From Cornus controversa (taxonomy: Eukaryota; Streptophyta; Magnoliopsida; Cornales; Cornaceae): 64,000 nucleotides of DNA. Shown piece by piece: positions 1 through 13,059 of the stretch; position 1 is the stretch's first letter, and every line of letters starts with the position of its first letter. Under the pieces are notes generated by a model, which saw only the letters and a list, made by a program, of their open reading frames with translations, made no database searches and was not told the origin of the DNA. The translations under genes and the position numbers were made by a program. The DNA lies in contig CM048854.1 in assembly GCA_026545225.1 (NCBI GenBank), positions 26,146,730-26,210,729 on the forward strand, in the 5' to 3' direction.

Positions 1-2148
1 TACCTCCAAAACGTTTTGAAACTTTGTGAAGATTAAACCGTTTGAAATCACCTGCTTCAAATTATTGAATCTCTTGTACTGCAATAATATACGACCAAGT
101 TAATTGTTTATTTAGATATATAAAGGAAAGGGTTTTGCTTGGGAAATAATTTAAATAAAAAAATAAATTTAGAAATTAGAACTAAAAAGAAAGAGTTAAT
201 AAAAAAGGAAAGAATTTTGCTTGAGAAATAATTTAAATAAAAAAGGAAAGAGTTTTGCATGGGTAATTCTATTTTTTAATTTAAAAATAAAAAAATAGTG
301 TACTAAAAGAAATAAAGCTCAAATTAAACAAAAATTTTCAAAAGCCCAATTAAGACATGCGGCCTGGCCCACTAACCTGTCTCCCCAAGGCCTGTAGATT
401 GGGCTTGGGTTTGGAATTTTTTTTTGGCCCAGTGTAGCCCTGGCCTGGTAGGTTGAGTTGTCAAAGCCTGGCGGGAAAGTGGGTTGGACCAGACCGAGTC
501 CACCCAGTTTTTCACACTTGGATATAATGGGCTTTGAAATTTTATGCAGAGGAGAAGCTTAATTAATGCATAGGTAAGATATTGTGTCTTGTGCTTGTTT
601 GATTGCATATACACACACACAAGTTTTGAAGAGATTTTCGGGACTACAACACAAGTTTCATATATATTATATCCACTATTGCAAATTCTTATAATAGTTG
701 AACACTTCTGAGAATGTACTTGGCATATCATTTTCCATAACGCATTATATCAATTGTATAAAATCTTTTTCATCTTTCACTTATTTTTGTGGTGTATTAT
801 TGTAAATAACTTTTACTCTCTTCTCCAAGCAAATTTTACATACTTTTACTTTTAATAACTTTTTATTTTTTTCAAGAGTTCGATCAAATTATGTCGATAA
901 TAATTTTATGTGAGTGAAGTGATGTCCCATCACATGATATCTAAAACAAAAGAAGAACATCGAAGTCATCTAAAATTATTTTGTAAAATAATCCAAAAAC
1001 ATGGAATTATTTTATCTCACCATAACATCATGTTGTGGGACCTAACACCTTACTCACATAAAAATAAAATTAAACTTATCAGAACGAACTCCAAATTATT
1101 ATTCTTTTTCCAATTAAAATTTTTTGACTTATTCACTAGTTACTTTGGAGTTTGTGTCACAAATAATACGCAAACCCTGAAGCACACAATTGTTGGTAAA
1201 TTACATACAACACTTAAACTTAATTTTCACTTTTTATAAGTCTCAAATAGATGACTCAAAGACAATAAGTACTTTCAAAAATTTTACAACCCAAATTAGT
1301 TTGTCCAAGTAAATTTTTATAAGAATTTTAGGGTCAGAGCTCGACACCTCAATTCCATCTCATACACATAATAATTAACAATTTTGTCACGCCATTGATT
1401 GCATACCATCATTTTATGATGATTTTGTGAAAATATTAATTTTTTTTCTTTTTCAAAGTGGAAGTATTAATCAAGTAAGATCCTTTTGCGGCCCACCCTC
1501 TGACCTGGGACGATTTTCCTACTGCATTGCACCAAGTGATGCGACATTTCACTTTTCATTTGCTGTGCTTCCCGTGTCACCACTCAGTATAAGCAGCATG
1601 CAATGGAAGTCATATATTTTGGCAGACATCAAATCTCTAAGCATTAGCCTTTCTACAATGTCAAATTTTTTTGGCTTTCACCATTACCACTCTTTTTCTG
1701 TCCTTCAAAAATGGCTATGATTGTTTCTCTCAATTTGATTCATATAGTTAGATTTATGGCAGTAATTAAAGCCCACCAACTTTTATTCAGGAGACAACTT
1801 GATACCATTGGATTACAAGCCACTGTGGTAATAAAGATTCGCTGGTGACAATAAAGATTTGCTCATTAATTTTATGATATTGTTCGATTTTCGATTCAAC
1901 AACAATGATAACTTGATTTGAGCAAGACTCCACTAACGGCTGAGAGCTCTAATTTAGTGATACTATCTCACATTATAAAATAAAAAGTTTTAAAATTCAA
2001 ATCCTACTAAAAACAAAAGTGTTGTGTGAGTTTTATTGCCAATATAAAAAAGTCTAATAATAATAATTCAAAAACAACTCCACTTAAAATAAACTCTCTT
2101 GTGATAACTATTGATTTTGTTAGATTGCAAATTGCTAAGGACTAAACT
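1..2148. other. Intergenic, no gene seen
   Basis: AT-rich sequence without a convincing coding region on either strand. Open frames here are short and match no family I recognise. At 121-262 there are three imperfect copies of a short motif built around GGAAAGRRTTTTGC, separated by A-rich sequence. The stretch at about 360-500 is richer in GC, with GGCCTGGCCC-like words, and looks like a worn repeat fragment rather than a gene. The stretch at about 1480-1650 is also less AT-rich, but nothing in it could be identified. Confidence 0.6.
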
Positions 2149-2768
2149 TAGGGTTGACGAAATTTGAAACCATCCACCAACATAACACAGAGTTAGTGTA
2201 TAATTTGGATTGACCTTAATTATGTTCGTGTCATGATCGTATCAACTTATTTAATTCATCGTGTTGTGTTGTGTTTTGGAATTAACTTGTTTAACTCGAT
2301 TAGACCCATTTAATTAATTGTGTCCTAATTGTGTCAGCTTAACCCATAACATGTTTTAACCCAATTACTATAGACATTACTATTATTTCAATTTTCAATA
2401 TAGCTCTTTTATTTATTTTTAATTGTATTGTCCCAAATATTCTCATTTTTACGAATGTTGTCATCCTTAATTTCAATTTTTTCATTAAATTTGTATTTTA
2501 TATTTTAATAAACATACATGACCCATTTAAGTTAAGCGAGTTAAACATGTCATTAAATGAGTCATGTCATTACATGACCCATTTATTAAACGAGTTACAA
2601 GAGTCATGTCGTAATACCTGTTTAATAAACGAGTCGTGTTCATATCGATGATCCTTGACAGTTGACACGATTATTAATTAGGTCGCGTTCAGATTATTCT
2701 GTTTAACAGAATACTCATAATTTGACATTACATAATTATGACCCATCAACACAAATTGTCACACCTAA
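2149..2768. mobile_element. Probable non-autonomous hAT-like element (degenerate)
   Basis: The ends are loosely inverted: TAGGGTTGACGAAATTTG on the left and CAAATTGTCACACCTAA on the right. The interior is rich in GTGTCATGATCG, CGTGTTGTGTTG, ACCCATTTAA and CGAGTCGTGT words. This matches a widespread class of plant repeats with GGGTGTCAATTCGTG-type ends, usually placed with hAT. No clean 8-bp target duplication is visible, so both borders and the superfamily are uncertain. It has no coding capacity. Confidence 0.4.
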
Positions 2769-3390
2769 TTAAATCCAAAAAATATTGTATACAAGAGTGC
2801 ATAAATTTTTTTTACTTAATATGAAGACTATCCAAGACATTGATCTTAGAAACAAAATTTTGATACCATGTTATAGTATTAGTTCCCCCCAAAATTTAAA
2901 CTATTAAGAAATTAGTCCAACGATGCACATGAGACTAATATTTTTTCGTAGATATATATATGACTCGTTTATTCTATAATAATAAGGAAAATGATAAAAA
3001 AATCCGAATTGGCACCTATTGATGTGCTCATTGTTCAATTAAACACTTTGGAGAAAAAAGACACTATTCTTATTGATTACTAATTAAGAGTCCTTGTTGG
3101 ACAATAGTGATTGAAGTGCAAAAAAAATCAATCAACAAGTAAGTATTAGGTATTACTCTAATAATAATAATAGTAAAAATTGTTAGAAATGCATCACTTT
3201 AATGTGCCCTTTTCATGATTATACATATTCTGTACTAGATTCTTTTATGTAGATAGTTTTAAGGAATTAATTGGAAGGTGATCCAATTATTAAGTGCATC
3301 AAGTGTTTGAAAGATCAAAAGTGTAAAGATGACAACCGAAAGGTTGATACATTTATAATAAAGTTGGAGTTACAAACTCTTGAGCTACTC
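2769..3390. other. Intergenic, no gene seen
   Basis: AT-rich sequence between two DNA-transposon relics. Nothing identifiable on either strand. Confidence 0.6.
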
Positions 3391-3393
3391 TAA

Positions 3394-3776
3394 TGCTTTG
3401 TTTGGTAGGAAGGAAGAAAATTGGATAGAAGGAAGACAAGAAGGGATGGATGAAACATTTGGTTGGATGGAAGAGACGAAAAGAGAGACTGTGTTTTTCC
3501 CTCTTTAGTATATTTGTTAAGAGAGAAGGGAAGAGAGAGTTTTAATTTATTTTTACCATTATACCTCACTATTTACATGTTTGGGTTTATAAATAATGAT
3601 AAGGATAGTTTCGTAATTAAAAATATTTTTAATAGTGCTGCCTTTCCTCCTTCTTGTCTTCCGTTCAAATTTGGTGGGATGAAAATTTGTAAAAGAGGCA
3701 TCTGATATGTCAAACGAAAAAAATTTTCTCATTCTCTCCACCCCTCTTCATTCATTCCTTCCTGCCAAACGAAGTA
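3394..3776. mobile_element. MITE, Tourist/PIF-Harbinger-like
   Basis: The terminal inverted repeats are about 22 bp: TGCTTTGTTTGGTAGGAAGG at the left, and TACTTCGTTTGGCAGGAAGG when the right end is read on the minus strand. Both are followed by AA. A TAA flanks each side (3391-3393 and 3777-3779), the 3-bp target duplication expected of PIF/Harbinger elements. Length is 383 bp with no transposase. The TIRs differ at only a few positions, so the copy is fairly well preserved. The superfamily call rests mainly on the TAA duplication. Confidence 0.65.
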
Positions 3777-3779
3777 TAA

Positions 3780-4521
3780 GTGATTAATTCTCTATTATGA
3801 AGTTGGAGTTAATGTTCACATAATAAAGAGTAATGAAAAAATATGTAAGGTTGTAACTCTTGGTCTTGTAAACTAAGGGTTTTTGATGGGAAGATCAATG
3901 GTTTACTAAAGTTAGTATAATGTCCCAAAACATACTCTCTCATAGGGTTTTATGTGTAAAGAAAAACTACACGTAGTGCCTATCAACTATAGAGAGGAGG
4001 GGTTTGAAGATGTTATCTTAGAAAGTTATTGTCGATTTACGGAAAAGTGTTTTTGCATACTGAATTTTCTGCACTTGGAGAAAAACACACCAGTGGTTAT
4101 TTACTACTAAGGTTTTAAATTATCTTGTAATGAATCAAATAAGATTTATATCACTTTTAAAGTTTATAATTCATAGTATTTTATACATCGAAGTTAAATC
4201 CTAATGAGCGAATTAGTAAAGTATTTCTTAGTGCTTCTAAAAAAAACATGTATTAGTTTTCATGTATGGTCTAGGAAAAGAGATATCCTTCAAATTAAGT
4301 CCTAGTTTTCAGTAAACACTCTATATGTACACAAATTTTTTCATATTATTTCTGTCTTTTTTCTTGTCCTTTTGTTCCTTTAGAACAGAAAATAAAAAAA
4401 TAGCCAAACAAGAAGGTTGTGAGAGAGTAGAGATGCTCATTTTTCTCTCCAAGTATGAAGGGTCACCTTTTGCACAAACTATTGCATTAGTACTGCAAGT
4501 CCAATACAAGAGTAACAAGAC

Positions 4522-4602
<81 letters not shown>

Positions 4603-7373
4603 ACAGCCAAACACTCACAGGCTGATTTTCTAATGCCCATTTTCATTATTTTCATCATCTTCTTAGCAAACAAAATTAATGGAGCAACCAAAATGTTGTT
4701 TTATGAAAGAATTTCAATTACATAGTAATTTGACATTATTAGCATATCTGAATTGATATGCGCAACAACGCCTTGAGGTCAATTGAGTTATGATTTTAAT
4801 TAAGTAGTCACCTATAATCACCAAAAAACAAAACAAAAAAACCACAAAAAACAAAAATAAATTAGAAGAATTAAGAAAAGAGATAAAAATTTGGTCTTCA
4901 TGTGGTAAAATTATTTTTACTTTTTAGACAGACCACTTTGGTTGGCAAAAAGAAAAACATAGAGATTACTAAAGTCCCCATAAATCATTCTTTCTGCCGA
5001 CATACATTGAATTTTAAATGACAAAATCAGATTGACACTCGAATTTTAAAGTAAAAAAATGCGTAATTTTTAATGATATATATATATATATATATATATA
5101 TCAAAGTCAAAACATTGAGTAGACTTTAATCATAATTATGATCTTCCTCCAATTGCTTAATTATTACATTATTATGCCATTAATCCCTGCCTTGATTATT
5201 ACTCAATCTTTTATTCACTCAAATGAAATCTTAATGTGAACCAATTATTATGAGTCATAGAAGAGTTTATAATCGTAGATGAAACATTCACTTTCTAATC
5301 CGAACAACAACAAACAAAAAAAAGTGTAATGTTAATGCCCACTTAGGGCATTAATTATGATTACATGCAAATATGTCAATGAGAAAATGACACGTGGACT
5401 ACACTACTTGACTATCAGTATAATAAAAAATCGTTTACTAGTTCAGCAAATCTTAGATGATAGATTGGAGGAAATGATGCCCTTACAAAAAAGGTTATGG
5501 CCTATGCTCCTTTCTTATTTATTTATTTATTAATTTTAATTTTAAATATAATTTTAATTTTAATTTGTGGTTTGCTACTTGCTACTATTAGTTTCAAACC
5601 AAAAAGAAAACTTCGGAAGGAAGTAAATTTAGATAATGGATTCTAGAAAACTACTTCTCCTTTTGACCCTTTTTCCTTTGTGACACCGAAAAAGTAATAC
5701 TAAAACATATAAAGGAGTTGAATTGGTGAATTGGTCGGTTGTATTGAAAATTTGCAAAATTGATACTTATATATATATATATATTAAATCTCCCCTTTGT
5801 ATTCACTAAGAATTGTCAAAGTACTATTATTTACTAGAAATAGTGTAACTTAATATTAATTGTAAATAAAGTATACAAATATTTTAACTTTCTCACATTT
5901 GCAAATGATCCTCTAGATTATCAAATTGGCTAATAATTACCCTTGTACTATTTTAAACCCAGCAACTTGCCCTCTACCATTATTTTTTCGTTAAAAAAAA
6001 AAAGGAAAAGAAGAAGATGGAAACTGGGTAATATTTGACCAATATGCCATTTTCTTATAATCAAATTACTCTCGTACAAAAATATTTAGAAGAACTCATT
6101 TCTGGAATTCGAATAGGAAAAAATGAGTTGGATTATATTAGTAGTAGATCCTAGGATTTTAACTTGAATTGTTGATAAATTTTTATTTTCAAAATTATTT
6201 TTTTCATTTTCATTTTTAGGGGTAATTTATTTTCAAAGTTAATAAATGTGTCCTTAACTTCTTACTATGAAATTAAACACCACACGAACATGAAGCATCT
6301 ACCCTTTAAATTCCTACATGTTTGAAATATATCAACTTTTTTTTTTCTTTTTCTTTTTCTTTTTTATAGTGGTCTGAGTCAGTTCTTTAGGCCACTACCT
6401 AAATACATATCTATAGAGTTTGTTCATCTGTTTTATATTCCCATTCAGTTTGATTCTATCAAGTTCATCCTTTTGATTTGACCTTCTTTCCAATATTGTT
6501 CCTCACTGGTATCTAAGTACACTTTACGAAGGAAAACTTGTATATATATATATATATATATATATATGCATCCATGTTTTAGCTCTTATACAATGACGGT
6601 ACCATGAAGCACAGTACATATATAGCCTTTTTGTAAATCATTTATTTTCTTTTTGCTTACATTTTCGTTTACAAACACAGCACATGGCGCCTTTTAGAGA
6701 GTGGGGTTGGAGACGGCGATTTTTTCGGCCGCCAAAGCCGGTTGTTAAGGAAGCTACACGGCCAGTGTTGGCCACTATATATATATATACACTTGTTTGA
6801 TGATTGATGTAATGTGTTGGGCACCAAATGAACCAAAACTTTCTATGACTCGACTTTATTGTTCCCCACATTTTAATCGTAAACTGTACACTGGGTGTCA
6901 TTTTACTAAGTGGGGTTGAGCTATTAATTGAGTGGGGATAATATTCATCACATCATGACTTGGTTCTCTCATCTCACATCAACTTATCTGGTATGTCTCG
7001 TGACAATACACCAATGTGATAAGTTGAAACTTAGTGGAGCCATTAATTATAAATATTTGTAACATGTATCATGAACCCTTATTAATTGTTCACTTTTTTA
7101 TTTTTAGTTGTCTCAAAATAGTTGTTCCAATTCAAAAGTCAATACACTATATTTTGTAACATTACCAATTTAATTTTCTTAGATTGAATTTATAAAAATA
7201 ATTAAAAGGTCACTATGGGCTCATTATGGATAAATTTGGTAATTCATTCACTATCAATATAATAAAAACTCACCATCTTAAAAAGTTAGATTCTTAAAAA
7301 GGAATTAATAAAAATGGTCACATGGAGTATCATTTTCTAATTGTTTTTTAAATAATATTTAGCATTACTCTTT
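3780..7373. other. Intergenic, microsatellite-rich, no gene seen
   Basis: Long AT-rich stretch with no supported gene. It holds the compound microsatellite at 4526-4602 and (AT)n runs at about 5076-5101, 5769-5785, 6539-6567 and 6777-6790. Open frames that cross the microsatellite are artefacts of the dinucleotide repeat. Confidence 0.6.
4526..4602. repeat. Compound microsatellite (TC)n(AT)n(GT)n
   Basis: A continuous (TC) run to 4560, then (AT) at 4561-4580, then (GT) at 4581-4602. Each repeat passes directly into the next, which suggests stepwise slippage from a single seed. Confidence 0.95.
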
Positions 7374-7378
7374 CCAAT

Positions 7379-7521
7379 TGTTAGATAATTAATGTATTTA
7401 AGATTATTCCTCTCATAAATCACATAGAATTTCTTTTCTCCTAAATTTACTTAGCCTCCAAGATATATGCCTATAAATAGGGATCAATCTTTCTCTCTTT
7501 CTTTCTCTCATAATTCTAACA
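7379..7521 (+). repeat. 5' LTR of the outer copia element
   Basis: Begins TGTTAG and ends CTAACA. It shares with the 3' copy the words TTTACTTAGCCTCCAAGATA, TATGYCTATAAATA and TCTCTCTTTCTTTCTCT. It is about 33 bp shorter than the 3' copy. It contains a TATAAATA promoter-like word just before the U5-like pyrimidine tract. Confidence 0.85.
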
Positions 7522-7699
7522 TGGTATCAGAGCTAGGATTTATACAACCTTCTTCTTTCATTTTCACCTATTAATTCTTTGGTGGTGTTACAACAACCTG
7601 TCAATGATCACACATCATTCTGTTCCATGTCAAAAACAGGTCTTCCCAAAGTTCTTTAACTGATCCGATCATATCAAACGACAGCTTAGGCCAAGACAA

Positions 7700-7990
7700 A
7701 TCTGACGCCACCAGAATCAGCTAGAAATGACGTTTCACGCGCCGCTAGAAGTCTCTAGCACTCTGAACGCTCCGCCATACGCTCTTACGCGCGTTATGTC
7801 AGGCTGCCTCGTCATTTGACACGTCAGCGTCATGTCTGATATATAAGTTGGTTTGAGCCACATCAGGTTCAGATGAGGTTTTCGTGTCACGCCATCAGCC
7901 ACGTGTCTACCACGCCAGCAACACGTCATCGCTATGTCAGAATTAGCCGAGCTTTTCGTGCCATATCATCAGCCATGTCAGCATCAGTGC
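7700..7990 (+). other. GC-rich leader of the outer copia element
   Basis: About 290 bp with clearly higher GC than its surroundings. It contains many ACGTCA, CACGTC and GCGC words and lies between the primer-binding site and the first recognisable gag residues. It is probably leader or early gag sequence. No intact protein could be recognised. Confidence 0.4.
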
Positions 7991-8130
7991 TGAATTTTTT
8001 TTAAACAAACCTATCTTGCTTAGTTTTTCACACTAATTTTAGATTTTCAGTCGGTTTTAGCATTTGAGATTCACAAATGACACAAAATGAGGTTACTCAT
8101 CTTATTTTTGTAATTCTTGAGGGAGACAAT

Positions 8131-8960
8131 TGTGAGTTGCGTGGTGCAGAAGTGGCTGCGAAATTTTGATTAAGAACCTAGAGGAAAGTGAATAAGTTTA
8201 CTTGCTCATTTGATTAATTTTTCAAATTAATCCAATTATAAGTCTAATTGAAAACTAATCAAACACATAAAGGAAGTAAATAAAATAAAGTGCAAGGAAA
8301 ATAAAGATGGCACCAGATATACATGAAAAATCTAGATCGGGAAAAAATCATAGGGGAGGCAATGCCTCAGGAAACCAATCCACGATGTTGAAGTAAAGTA
8401 CAATAGACTCTGTCTCAGACATATACCACTCTTCACTCTATTAAGAATCTAATGCGGAACACCTAAGGTTTACAATTGTGACTTTAAGCCCAATAGCTGC
8501 AGACTTTCGGTTAATATTACGATTCTCACAGAAAGGTATGTAGAAGAACAAAAATACTCAGCAAGTATCTCTTTGCCTTTGTAGTGCAATCTGGTTCATC
8601 TTTTTTCACAAGCAAGTAATAGAAGAACCACAAATCCAATGTTCTGATTATCAAATAAATTTGATGCAATTTCTAAACAACTAATCAGTAGAAGGACACC
8701 ATCCTAAATATCACTCGTGAATTATAGATGTGTGCTCTCAAAAGATAGAACAATATTCTGTCCTAAAAATACTTGTAAAAGTTCTCTCTCTAAAATAATA
8801 ATTTTCTGAAAGTATACTTATAGAGAAAATATAGATAAGTATATATAGGCATAGAAGTCCTAATCCTGATTGAAAAATAAGTTAAAAACCAATATAGGAC
8901 TTTCCTAATTATAATTATGCATATGAAAATCAGAATTAGAATGTTTTCTCTTCTTAAAGC
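8131..8960 (-). repeat. 3' LTR (partial) of the nested copia element
   Basis: Aligns with the first roughly 800 bp of 13060-14262, including ATGAATTATAGATGTGTGYT-like and CTAATATAGGACTTTCC-like words. Similarity stops near 8960, where gag-like sequence begins. The expected inner part of the LTR is absent. Confidence 0.75.
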
Positions 8961-9339
8961 AATAATGTTGACTTTGCCCATTCTTACCAAAAAAGTACAA
9001 TGAAGCACATTGGACACAACATTAGCATGCAAAGATTCAACTTGAAGCTTATGTTTGGATGTAGACAAATTCACGTTATTAGGTTTAACAAATACAGTTT
9101 TACCCTTAAATGATGACCCAACAAAACCTAATCCAGTCTCATCTCCTACAGGCTTACCAACATTAATCATGCTATCAAACTTAATCTACCTAAAAGTAAA
9201 TGCAATCAATTTCTCTTGTGACTTTTTTCAATTCAGGCTCAAGAAGATTAAATCTAGCAACAAGAGTATTAATGGTCTGAAAAGCCCATGAACATATTTG
9301 CCCAAGTTTTAATGTCAAAAGGATCCGTAGGGGTATTTG

Positions 9340-11490
9340 TGTCCTTTATCTTCAAATATACTTTGCTTGATTTAATTTCATAATTTAATCTTTTTTGCTT
9401 TGTTTATTATGTATTTTTCACTAACAATTAGTGGAGGGGTATTTTGGGAAAGTTAAATTGCTAGGGTTTCTTTTCAATTCAAAAAAGGTATCTTAAAAAA
9501 AAAATTAAATACAAAAGGTGATATAAATATCACCTCTCTCTCGATTATTAGGGTCAGTCGAATGAATCAAAGAAATAGGGGAAAAGTAAAGAGAGGAAAA
9601 AGTGATAGAGAGAGAGAGGGTGAGATACAGAGTGAGGGATTGAGGCTTGGTGCGGCTGTGTAGTGATAGAGAGAGAGTGTGAGATACAGAGCTTCATGTC
9701 GAAACATTTCCATGGTTGTCTTCATCCTCTCTTCTATTGCTTAATCGATGAAGCTTGAACTGAGAATATTTGGGTTCTTGTTGGTGGCTGAAAGGGGAAG
9801 ATCTTCTCCTTTATAGTGGTAAAATTGTTCCAAATTCATTTCTCTCACACTATACAAGCACACAAGTTGGGGTTTATGTGTTGATGCTCTATATGCACAA
9901 GCGCACGGTTCATAGCTTATGCGTGTTCTTGATTCTATATCTTTCATGTTCACTGTAATCTCATGTTGCTAAATCTAACTCTAAAAACTAAGCTCTAATT
10001 TCTGATTCATATATATATATATATATCACTAAAGATGTTATATATGTTTTCTGATCTTTCTATGTTGATGAACATGTTATGATATTCTGGTTGTGTTTTC
10101 TAAAAACCTATTGAGTCTGTTCTGTGTCTTTGTTTGAATTTGATAAATTACCAGTTATATTTAGAGACCATGTTGAATCCGAAAATGATGGAACTTGTTC
10201 TTTGGGTATTTACAAATTGTTTAATTTTTAATGAATTCAGTTTTGCTTTTCTAAAGTGCTTGCTGTCTGAATTCAATTTTTGCTTCCAAAGTTCTAATTT
10301 TGAAACTTTGTTTTGCTGGAAAAATATGTTGCTGAAAATTTGTTCCTAAAATCTATTTTTGCTGGAATATATTGTTGTTGAAAATTTGTTTCAAAATCTG
10401 TTTTGGAAATTCCATGTTGCTGATTTTAATTATTAATAGTGCTGTTTTGGAAATTCCATGTTGCTGATTTGAGCTGTTAATAATGCTGTTTTAGAAATTC
10501 CATATTGTTGATTTGAGCTATTAATAGTGCTGTTTTGAAAATTTCATATTGCTAATTTGATTAATTAGTAATGTTGTTTTGGAATTTAAAATGCTGATTT
10601 TGAATTGATGAATGTGATAAATTCAAATTGCTAAAATGCTAATTTTGAATTGATGAATGTGCTGAATTTAAAATGTTATTATGTTGTTAATTATTATACC
10701 TGTTTACATGAGATTTGTGCTATTAACTTATACTCTAGTTGCTGCCTAGTATATATAAATAACGGGTACACAGACGAAGTAGTACTAGGACAGCTGTTAA
10801 AAAGGATTACACCAAGTCGAATGGAAATCTAAGAAGCTGAGGACGGGATTCCTTGAAATGGTTCTACTATAAGTCTGTTGCACCTACACTTTAAGGGTGT
10901 ACTTATTAAAGCCTATCACTGCAAGAAATTCAAGTGTCATGATCTTCCAAGAAGACTAGTGATTGTGTCATTATCATACTGGACCTTGAAGACTAACTAT
11001 TAGAGTTTGAAGATTTGAAGATTGACTTTGAAGACCAACATACAAAGCTTGAAGACTTTGCCGCTGCTCATTACATCGAATTGACTCCACTATTACTATG
11101 TATAGTTCAAGTATTGAGATACTTTGGACAGGGGGAGTATGAGTGATTGTGGTGAGATTGAGGTGAGATAGCTTGTGCTTTGGGAACCTGAGTTGGGTTA
11201 AGAGCAGAAAAGCTATTGTGAGATTTGGTAAGAGTGGTTCAGGACTAGGGAGGCTGTGAACTAGGTGAGTGCTGGAGTGACTATGTTGTGAGTTGGGTGA
11301 GTGATAGAGTGATTGAGAGAATTACTGTACTACTCTTTCAAACATAGTGGAGCTCAGTTTGAAGAGCTTTTTTTTCCCACCTTGGAATTTTCCTTTATAA
11401 ATCTATGTGTCCATAATTGTGTGATTGCATGTGCTAGCCAAACTTGCAATATTAGGAAGAAAAATTGAAGAACCTATTCACCCCCTCCCC
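9340..11490 (+). mobile_element. Unassigned LTR-element fragment inside the nested copia element
   Basis: This stretch separates two pieces of the nested element's gag. Near its right side a purine tract (ACAGGGGGAGT, about 11130-11140) is followed by roughly 350 bp ending in ACCTATTCACCCCCTCCCCC. That looks like a + strand LTR of the same general copia class, since the nested element's LTR carries the complementary phrase. Further left are a TATA-like word (GATATAAATATCACC, about 9525), GA-rich repeats, and the tandem array at 10398-10615. No coding domain was recognised. Left border and family are uncertain. Confidence 0.45.
10398..10615 (+). repeat. Tandem repeat, about five units of 43-44 bp
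   Basis: Units begin CTGTTTTGGAAATTCCATRT or close variants at about 10398, 10442, 10486, 10530 and 10573. Each continues TTGCTGATTTGAGCTRTTAA. Units diverge progressively to the right. The array lies within the unassigned LTR-element fragment. Confidence 0.8.
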
Positions 11491-13059
11491 CTTTAGGTTC
11501 ATCAAGTATCCTTAATAGAAATAACTTGACTTATCTCGCTTTCGAAAATCTTGACTTTACTTTGAAGATTCAGAATTTCTGATTTGTTTTCTTCAATCTT
11601 CTTCTGGATCTTCTCACATTCTTTCATCAGAGATTCTTTTTCAATTTTCACCATCTCCAACTGCTTACTTTGATTTTTGTATTCTCTCTTGACCTTGACA
11701 ATATCAGTAAACAACTCTTCAAAAGCTTTAGACAATTCTTCCTTGGTTAGTTCTTTTTTTTCTTCATATTCAGAATCATCAGACCCAACTTAACTTAGAG
11801 TTGTAAATTTCTCTGTCTCACCCATATCAAAAGAAAAATCTTAGTAGTATCATCATTCTCAACAGAAGAATTACTATCAGAGTTAGAAGAATCAGACTAA
11901 AAAATAATAGCTTTCATGACTTTCTTTTTAACTTTTAAAAATTTTGCACTAAAGTTATTTTTCTTAGGACTTGGACATTTAGTAGATGTATGACCTATAC
12001 CACCACATGTCCAACAAGTGATTTCAGAATCATTAGAGTCGTCAACTTCTTTTCCTTCCTATCATTACCTTTGGATAATGAGCCTTGATTGAAAAATTTA
12101 TAAGAATTTCCTTTCCTAAGATTTCTATCTTTCTCATATGTAAGGATCTTCCTAAATTTCCTAGTTAGGAGTGCAACATCATTATCTGAATCATATTCAA
12201 AACTTTTAACCTTTTTAATTTCAGTTTTTGAATAATTTCAAATATTTGACAAATTTGAAGACTTAGAAATCTTTGAGGATTTTAAAGCCAAATTTTTTGA
12301 TTTATGAAGTTTTGGATATTTCATTTCAAAAGTTTGAATAGATCCAACTAATTATGTCACATCAATTGAATCAACATCTTTACTCTCATTTAAGGCCTCT
12401 AACTTAATTAGCTTGAAACCTATCAGGAAATGACGTCATATTTTTTTTGACAACCTGAAAAGATGAAATTCTTTCACCAAGGTTAGCACAACTTTGAACA
12501 ATATCATTAAGTTTAGAATAAAAATTAGAAAACATCTCATCTTCATCCATTCTAATAATTCTTTCAAACTTAGTTGTTAGCATTTGTAGCGTGGACTTCC
12601 TTACCTTGGTAGTACCTTCATAAGTCACCTATAAAATATCCCACGCTTCTTTCGCAGTTGAAGAAACAAAGATTCTGGCAAATTCAGATGGAACAATAGA
12701 ATTAAATATAACATATAAACCTTTGTTCTTATTGTTAGCTTCTTCATTCTCAACATTTGACTATGTTACCTTATCCTTCACTACAGTCACAATGGCATAA
12801 CCAGTACCAGTGGTAGAGGTAGGAATTGTATATCTATTCTCAACAGACATTCAAACTCACTCACCTTGAGACTTGAGAAAAGGTTTCATGCGAGATTTCA
12901 AAAAAGTATAATTTGAACCATCAAATAAAGGAGTTCGTTGAATCGATCAACCCTCTTTTATACTATATTCCATGATAATTTTTGAAAAAAAAATATTGAT
13001 TTAAAAAATTACTTCACAAGGAACTACTCACAAATTAGAGACACTGCTTTGATACCAAT

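Noticed and set aside
372-731. 119-residue open frame on the minus strand
   Set aside because: Low complexity, no family resemblance, no promoter or splice context. It overlaps a worn repeat.
4321-4691. Overlapping open frames with Ser-Leu, Tyr-Ile and Cys-Val or Arg-Glu runs
   Set aside because: They are readings of the (TC)(AT)(GT) microsatellite, not proteins. The same applies to frames over 26620, 36300, 43270 and 46000.
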